Assembly: GCA_902584915.1 (NCBI GenBank)
Contig: CACIBQ010000003.1
Span: forward strand, 1-51,201
Direction: 5' to 3'
Source: an uncultured Pelagibacteraceae bacterium
GTDB lineage: Bacteria; Pseudomonadota; Alphaproteobacteria; Pelagibacterales; Pelagibacteraceae
Length of the DNA stretch: 51,201 bases
This document shows positions 45,404-51,201 of this stretch, piece after piece. The notes under the pieces were generated by a model that made no database searches, was not told where the DNA came from, and saw only the letters and a list, made by a program, of their open reading frames with translations. Position 1 is the stretch's first letter. Every line of letters begins with the position of its first letter. A program made the position numbers and the translations under genes.

Positions 45404-46524
45404 AAAATTATAGCTCATTTGGCGAAATATCATTTTTCCAAAAAGTAAGATCTATGGATTTTTATTTATTAATTTCAATAATAATTCTTGGTGCAGTAAG
45501 TATTGTAGCAATGTATTCCACCGATATAAGTGACAAAGACTTTTATCATAGTTTTAACCACACGCTAAGATTCGGAGTATTTTTTGGAATGATGATTGTA
45601 ATGTCATTTATAAATATAAAATATTATTTTTCATTAAGTATTCTTTTTTATTTATTAGTTTTAATTTTACTTATCGCTGCAACTTTTTTTGGATCAACTG
45701 TATCGGGTTCACAAAGATGGATAAGTCTTTATTTTATAAATCTTCAACCATCTGAATTAATGAAAATTGCAATAATTATTTTTCTAGCAAGATATTATCA
45801 TAGAGTTCAGCCTGATGCGGTAAATTCTATAAAAAAATTTATAATACCATTTGTAATATTAATTATTCCTATTTTGCTTGTTTTGAGTCAGCCAGATTTA
45901 GGAACATCAGTATTAATTGCTTTAAGTGGATTTGCAGTTATCTGGTTAGCAGGAATAAATATAAAATATATTATTTATTCATTTTTAGCTTTAGTTATTT
46001 CATTTCCATTTGTAATTTCAATACTAAAACCCTACCAAAAATTAAGAATTTTAACTTTTATTAATCCAGACAGAGATCCATTGGGTGCAGGTTATCAAAT
46101 AATTCAATCCAAAATAGCAGTTGGCTCAGGTGGTTTAACTGGCAAAGGCTATTTAAAAGGTACTCAAGGATATTTAGACTTTTTGCCTGAAAAACATACA
46201 GATTTTATTTTTACATTATTTTCTGAAGAATTTGGTTTTGTAGGATCGGTCCTACTACTTCTTTTATATGCTTTTATAATAATCCGAATTTTGATTATTG
46301 GATCTAATTCAAGAAATTATTTTGGAAAATTTTTCTGTTATGGTTTTGCAATTTCAATATTTTTTTATATTTCAGTAAATATGTTGATGGTTCTTGGTAT
46401 GCTTCCAATAGTGGGCTCACCTCTTCCTATAATGTCCTATGGTGGTTCTTCAATGTTATCCATGATGATAGCTTTAGGCGTAGTAATGAGTACAAGGATA
46501 TATTCAAGAGAAATTATTAATTAA
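45400..46524 (+). CDS. rodA: Rod shape-determining protein RodA (SEDS family)
   Basis: Polytopic; NLQPSELMKIAIIIFLARYY; QPDLGTS; PIMSYGGSSMLS. Confidence 0.97.
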   Translation: MKNYSSFGEISFFQKVRSMDFYLLISIIILGAVSIVAMYSTDISDKDFYHSFNHTLRFGVFFGMMIVMSFINIKYYFSLSILFYLLVLILLIAATFFGSTVSGSQRWISLYFINLQPSELMKIAIIIFLARYYHRVQPDAVNSIKKFIIPFVILIIPILLVLSQPDLGTSVLIALSGFAVIWLAGINIKYIIYSFLALVISFPFVISILKPYQKLRILTFINPDRDPLGAGYQIIQSKIAVGSGGLTGKGYLKGTQGYLDFLPEKHTDFIFTLFSEEFGFVGSVLLLLLYAFIIIRILIIGSNSRNYFGKFFCYGFAISIFFYISVNMLMVLGMLPIVGSPLPIMSYGGSSMLSMMIALGVVMSTRIYSREIIN

Positions 46525-46602
46525 CTACAACTATAAATTACATTCTTTCCCAGGATCAATTTGTCACCTGATAGAAATTTTTATTTTTTTATAGACTATA
46601 AA

Positions 46603-47850
46603 ATGCAAAGAAAAGAGAGAATTGGTATTATAGGAGCTGGTATACAAGGGGTGTGTACAGCATTATTTCTTCAAAAAAAAGGTTTTGACATAACCTTGTT
46701 TGATAGAGATGAACCAGGAAATGCTGCATCTTATGGAAATGCAGGTCACTTCTCTCCCTATGCATCTCTTCAATTAAATAGAACAGATATTCTATCAGAC
46801 GTACCTTCGATGCTTCTAAGTAGTCGTGGCCCATTGGCATTAAAATGGAATTACATTCCAAAAATGTTGCCATGGTTTGCAAGGTTTATTTTTAATTGTT
46901 CAAAAAAAAAAATGATGCATACAGCCAAATATATGCATCAAATACTAGATTTATCTTTAGATGCATATGATGAATTATTTCAAGAAATAGACTTAGATGG
47001 ATTGGTAGTTAGTAACGGTATTATATATGTTTGGGAAAACAAAGGGCTTAAAAGTAGGGAACTAGAAATAAATATAAGAAATGAATTAGGTATTGATCAA
47101 CAAATATTAAAACCTAAAGAAATACATGATTTAGAACCAAATATAAAACCTTTTTATCATGGTGGAGTTTTTTATAAAACAGCTAAACATGCAAAAAATC
47201 CTAAAAAAATTTTAGTTAAGCTATTTGATATATTTCTGCAGAAAGGAGGAAAATTTTTAAAACTTAATATTAAAGATTTGAATTTTGATGAAAAAAAACC
47301 AGTATTAAGATCTGAATCACAAAGATTTATCTTTGATAAATTAGTTATTGCTTGTGGCGCTTTTTCAAAAAAATTAACGGACAAATTGCATGAAAGAATA
47401 CCATTAGATACTGAAAGAGGTTACCACGTTCATTTCAAAAATCATGAAAATCTTGTTTCAAGACCAGTCGTTTGGTCAGATAGAGGATTTGGGATAACAC
47501 CAATGGAACAAGGTTTAAGAGTTGTTGGTACAGTTGAATTTGGAGGTTTAAAAAATCCATTATCTAAATCAAGAATCAAAAATTTAATTTTGAATGCAAA
47601 AGATATGTTAAAGGGAATTCCTAACGACCAAGATCATCAAGATGAGTGGCTTGGATTTAGACCATCTTTACCTGATTTTCTACCAGTGATTGGACCATCA
47701 AAAAATTATGAAAACGTATATTATACTTTTGGACACCATCACTTAGGATGGACTCTTGGAGCTATATCTGGAAAGATTATCAGCAAATTAATAGCAAATG
47801 AAAACACAAATTTGCAATTAGATCCTTATAGTTCTTTAAGATTTAATTAA
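46603..47850 (+). CDS. dadA: D-amino acid dehydrogenase-like FAD oxidoreductase (preferred ATG start; ORF track begins at TTG 46561)
   Basis: FAD motif IGIIGAGIQGVCTALFLQKKGFDITLFDRDEPG; C-terminal GHHHLGWTLGAISGKII. Confidence 0.82.
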   Translation: MQRKERIGIIGAGIQGVCTALFLQKKGFDITLFDRDEPGNAASYGNAGHFSPYASLQLNRTDILSDVPSMLLSSRGPLALKWNYIPKMLPWFARFIFNCSKKKMMHTAKYMHQILDLSLDAYDELFQEIDLDGLVVSNGIIYVWENKGLKSRELEINIRNELGIDQQILKPKEIHDLEPNIKPFYHGGVFYKTAKHAKNPKKILVKLFDIFLQKGGKFLKLNIKDLNFDEKKPVLRSESQRFIFDKLVIACGAFSKKLTDKLHERIPLDTERGYHVHFKNHENLVSRPVVWSDRGFGITPMEQGLRVVGTVEFGGLKNPLSKSRIKNLILNAKDMLKGIPNDQDHQDEWLGFRPSLPDFLPVIGPSKNYENVYYTFGHHHLGWTLGAISGKIISKLIANENTNLQLDPYSSLRFN

Positions 47851-47875
47851 AAAGAATTAATACTTAAACTATATT

Positions 47876-48775
47876 ATGAAACAAATTAATACAAATTTGG
47901 TTGCCTCGATATTTTTATTTTTTGCAACTCTTTTTTGGGCAGGTAATTTCATTGTTGGAAAAGCTGCTAGTATTAATGAAGTACCGCCTATATCTTTAAA
48001 TTTTTACAGGTGGTCTATTGCTTTTTTTATTTTACTCCCTTTTACTTACAAAGAACTTTATCAGAAAAAAAATTATATATTAAATAACTTAGGAATATTT
48101 AGTATTCTAGGAATTACTGCAGTCAGTATTTTTAATTCTGCTTTATTTTATTCATTGCAATTTACTCAAGTTATAACCGGAGTTTTAATGATCTCTACTG
48201 TTCCAGTAATGATTATTTTTCTTTCCGCAATCTTAAAAATTGAAAAAACTAATTTTTTTCAATTATTTGGTGTTGCTTTATCTTTAACCGGAGTTCTATT
48301 CATTATAACAAAATTTAATTTTAATATTTTACTTAACTTAGACTTTAACAAAGGAGATTTGGCCGCATTATTTGCAATGTTCTCATGGTCTTTATACTCA
48401 GCATTGCTCAAAAAAAAGAAATATGAACTTTCCCAAATATCTTTGCTCCAGGTAGTTATTATATTTGGTGTAATTTATTTATTTCCGATTTATTTGATGA
48501 ATATTAAAGTGGGCAATGTAATTAATTTAAATATACCTTTTTTTCTAATATTATTTTATGTAGTTTTATTTCCTGGAATAACTTCATTTTTTTTTTGGAT
48601 TAAAGGAGTAGCTTTAATTGGTGCAAATAAAGCTGGGATTTATTTACATTTAATGCCTATCCTAGCTACAATTTTAGCAATGCTAATTTATAAAGAGCAA
48701 ATAATGTTTTATCATTATATAGGAGCCATATTTATTATTTCAGGAATAATATTTTCAAATAAAAAAAATGTTTAA
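47876..48775 (+). CDS. EamA/DMT-superfamily transporter
   Basis: Ten hydrophobic segments; ATLFWAGNFIVGKAAS; GVLFIITKFN. Confidence 0.9.
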   Translation: MKQINTNLVASIFLFFATLFWAGNFIVGKAASINEVPPISLNFYRWSIAFFILLPFTYKELYQKKNYILNNLGIFSILGITAVSIFNSALFYSLQFTQVITGVLMISTVPVMIIFLSAILKIEKTNFFQLFGVALSLTGVLFIITKFNFNILLNLDFNKGDLAALFAMFSWSLYSALLKKKKYELSQISLLQVVIIFGVIYLFPIYLMNIKVGNVINLNIPFFLILFYVVLFPGITSFFFWIKGVALIGANKAGIYLHLMPILATILAMLIYKEQIMFYHYIGAIFIISGIIFSNKKNV

Positions 48776-49721
48776 AGTAGCAGTTTTAGATGATTACCAG
48801 AATGTATTTCAAGATTTTGTAGATCTAAAAAAATTATCAGGAAAATATGAAATAAAAATTTTTAGTGAGCCTTTCAATGACGAAAATGATGCTATAGAAC
48901 AATTAAAAGAATACGATGCATTGCTCATAATGCGAGAAAGAACTAAGATTACCTCTAACTTAATTAAAAATTTAAAAAATTTAAAATTTATCATTACAAG
49001 TGGAATGAGAAATAAGGCCATTGATCTTGAAGCTGCTAAAAAAAGAAAAATTTTAATAAGTGGCACTGAAATAAATATTAATCCTACAAGTGAATTGACC
49101 TGGGCTTTAATCTTAGGATTAGCTAGAAATTTTAAAACCGAAATAGATAATATGTACCAAGGATATTGGCAAACAACAATTGGAGTAGAATTAAAAGGAA
49201 AAATATTGGGCTTAATTGGATTAGGAAGAGTAGGTTCGCAAGTTGCAAAAATTGCAAAAGTTTTTGGTATGCAAGTTATGGCATGGAGTGAAAATTTAGA
49301 TTTAAATAGATGTACTGAATTGGGTGTTTTGCCATCAACTAAAGATGATTTAATTAAAAACTCAGATTTTATTTCTATTCATGTTCAAGGGGGAGAAAGA
49401 TATAAAGATTGTATTACCTTAAATGAATTTGACAAAATGAAAAAAAGTGCATTTATTATAAATACATCACGTGGAGCTATTGTTAATGAGGATGATTTAA
49501 TAATTGCATTGTCAACGAATGTAATAGCTGGTGCTGGAATAGATGTTTATGAAAAAGAACCTTTGCCTGAAGGTCATAAGTTAAGATTTGTCCAAAATGC
49601 TTTAATACTTCCTCATTTGGGTTATGTTACTGCAGAAAATTATTCTATTTTCTATACTCAAATGATCGAAAATTTAGAAGCATGCATTGAAGGAAAACCA
49701 ATTAGATTAATAGAAAATTAA
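48768..49721 (+). CDS. D-isomer specific 2-hydroxyacid dehydrogenase
   Basis: LGLIGLGRVGSQVAKIAKVFGMQV; INTSRGAIVNEDDLI; GAGIDVYEKEPLP. Confidence 0.93.
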   Translation: MFKVAVLDDYQNVFQDFVDLKKLSGKYEIKIFSEPFNDENDAIEQLKEYDALLIMRERTKITSNLIKNLKNLKFIITSGMRNKAIDLEAAKKRKILISGTEININPTSELTWALILGLARNFKTEIDNMYQGYWQTTIGVELKGKILGLIGLGRVGSQVAKIAKVFGMQVMAWSENLDLNRCTELGVLPSTKDDLIKNSDFISIHVQGGERYKDCITLNEFDKMKKSAFIINTSRGAIVNEDDLIIALSTNVIAGAGIDVYEKEPLPEGHKLRFVQNALILPHLGYVTAENYSIFYTQMIENLEACIEGKPIRLIEN

Positions 49722-50614
49722 TGGAACTACCTATAGTCAATCACCCTGACTATGTTGCTAAAATTAATGAAGATAGTAAATTTCCAATTAAAAAGTTTGG
49801 TGAATTAGCCAATTATCTTAAAAAAAAAAAAATTGCTAAAAATTTTTTTATACCTAAGCCTTGCTCTATTGAAACATTAAATCGAGCTCATTCAAAGGAT
49901 TATATATTAAATATTCAAAAAAAAACTTTAGATCAATTAAGTCAAAAAAAAATAGGATTTCCATTAAATGATAGTGTTGTTCAAAGATCTTTTGTTGCAA
50001 CTGGTGGAACCGTTCTAGCAAGTAAACTTGCAATCAATTATGGATTAGCATGTAATACAGCAGGAGGAAGTCACCATGCAGGTTTTAAAGAAGGTGCAGG
50101 ATATTGTGTATTTAATGATGTAGCTGTTGCAACTAGATATTTACAAAAAAAAGGATATGCAAGAAGAATATTGATTGTAGATTTAGATGTTCATCAAGGA
50201 AATGGAACTGCAGATATTTTTAAAGATGATAATTCTGTATTCACATTCAGCATGCATTGCAAATCGAACTATCCAGCAAAAAAATCTCGAAGCGATATTG
50301 ATGTAGAATTGGATAATAACCTCGAAGATAAAGAATATTTAAAAACTTTAAAGAAATATCTAATGCATTTAAATCAAGAAAGTTTTGATTTTGTATTTTA
50401 TATTGCTGGAGTTGATATTCATCATGACGATAGATTGGGCAAATTGAAAATTACTGATGATGGTATTAAATCTAGAGATCAAATTGTTGTTAATAATTTC
50501 TTTCAAAAAAAAATACCTTTATGTGGAGTTTTAGGAGGGGGATACAATAAAGATTTTAATAAATTAGTAGAATTGCATTCAATATTGCATAAATCATGTG
50601 CTAAAATAATATAG
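49721..50614 (+). CDS. Histone deacetylase-like (acetylpolyamine amidohydrolase family) hydrolase
   Basis: GGSHHAGFKEGAGYCVFNDVAVA; ILIVDLDVHQGNGTADIF; GVLGGGYNKD. Confidence 0.92.
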   Translation: MELPIVNHPDYVAKINEDSKFPIKKFGELANYLKKKKIAKNFFIPKPCSIETLNRAHSKDYILNIQKKTLDQLSQKKIGFPLNDSVVQRSFVATGGTVLASKLAINYGLACNTAGGSHHAGFKEGAGYCVFNDVAVATRYLQKKGYARRILIVDLDVHQGNGTADIFKDDNSVFTFSMHCKSNYPAKKSRSDIDVELDNNLEDKEYLKTLKKYLMHLNQESFDFVFYIAGVDIHHDDRLGKLKITDDGIKSRDQIVVNNFFQKKIPLCGVLGGGYNKDFNKLVELHSILHKSCAKII

Positions 50615-50618
50615 TCTT

Positions 50619-50990
50619 ATGAGTAAAAAAAATCCAAATTTAACAGCAGAGCAGAAACTAGTTTTTTTTAAAGAAGGTACGGAACCTCCTGGTTCAAGTA
50701 AATTAAATTACGAAAAACGAGAAGGATCATATTATTGCGCAAATTGTGATATAAAACTTTTTGATTCGAATTCAAAATATGAAAGTGGATCTGGATGGCC
50801 ATCATTTTTTGAATCCTTGCCAGAAGTATTTGAAACAAAAACAGATTATTTATTAGGTTACGCCCGTACAGAGTATCATTGTAAAAATTGTGGTGGTCAT
50901 CATGGTCATTTATTCGAAGACGGACCCAAGCCTACTGGCAAAAGATATTGTAACAACGGTGTGTGCTTAGTTTTTAAACCAAAGAATTAG
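50619..50990 (+). CDS. msrB: Peptide-methionine (R)-S-oxide reductase MsrB
   Basis: GSGWPSFFESL; CKNCGGHHGHLFEDGPKPTGKRYCNNGVCL. Confidence 0.96.
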   Translation: MSKKNPNLTAEQKLVFFKEGTEPPGSSKLNYEKREGSYYCANCDIKLFDSNSKYESGSGWPSFFESLPEVFETKTDYLLGYARTEYHCKNCGGHHGHLFEDGPKPTGKRYCNNGVCLVFKPKN

Positions 50991-51201
50991 TTATTTCAGA
51001 AGATTATTAAGTTCTCCATTCTTTTCAAGCTCTCTTAACTCAACATAACCACCAATATGACGATCATCAAAAAATATTTGAGGAATAGTTCTCATACCAT
51101 TGGCTTTTTTTATCATTTCATCTCTTAATCCAGCCTCTTTAGATATATCTATCTCTTTATAAGTTAAGTTATTTCTCACCAATAATCTCTTTGCTGCCTC
51201 A
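50991..51201 (-). CDS. grxC: Glutaredoxin (GrxC-like), truncated by the right window edge
   Basis: C-terminal part: GMRTIPQIFFDDRHIGGYVELRELEKNGELNNLL; frame stays open (EAAKRLLVRNN) to the edge. Confidence 0.88.
   Translation of the reverse strand, partial: EAAKRLLVRNNLTYKEIDISKEAGLRDEMIKKANGMRTIPQIFFDDRHIGGYVELRELEKNGELNNLLK

Noticed and set aside
46524-46535. CTACAACTATAA shared with the sppA promoter region (20999-21010)
   Set aside because: A single 12-mer match in very AT-rich DNA; could be chance and has no further conserved context.

Overview
AT-rich, very compact bacterial chromosomal segment. Gene content and order (tol-pal-cpoB-tilS-ftsH, ABC-2 transporter, ispA-dxs, glyQS-ppdK, thyX, hflKC-degP, ilvBHC-leuA, mreBCD-mrdA-rodA) and protein character suggest a SAR11/Pelagibacterales-like alphaproteobacterium; this taxonomy is an inference. 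Nearly all of it is housekeeping coding sequence. I see no prophage, IS element, CRISPR array, defence system or biosynthetic cluster. The strongest non-protein observation is an ssrA gene on the minus strand between tRNA-Leu(GAG) and thyX. It has the circularly permuted, two-piece tmRNA layout: the acceptor piece ending in CCA lies 12 nt upstream of the coding-piece 5' end, and the tag reads (A)ANESYALAA. The second is at the left edge: ORF 21..1520 is a chimera of a class III aminotransferase N-terminal part and a TolB lacking its N-terminus, most likely an assembly or amplification junction. Smaller observations are three convergent gene pairs sharing a TTAA stop quartet, three A13 tracts inside CDSs, possible cis-regulatory hairpins directly upstream of ilvB and leuA, and a promoter plus inverted repeat between ispB and sppA. 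I did not find a convincing previously undescribed multi-gene system.
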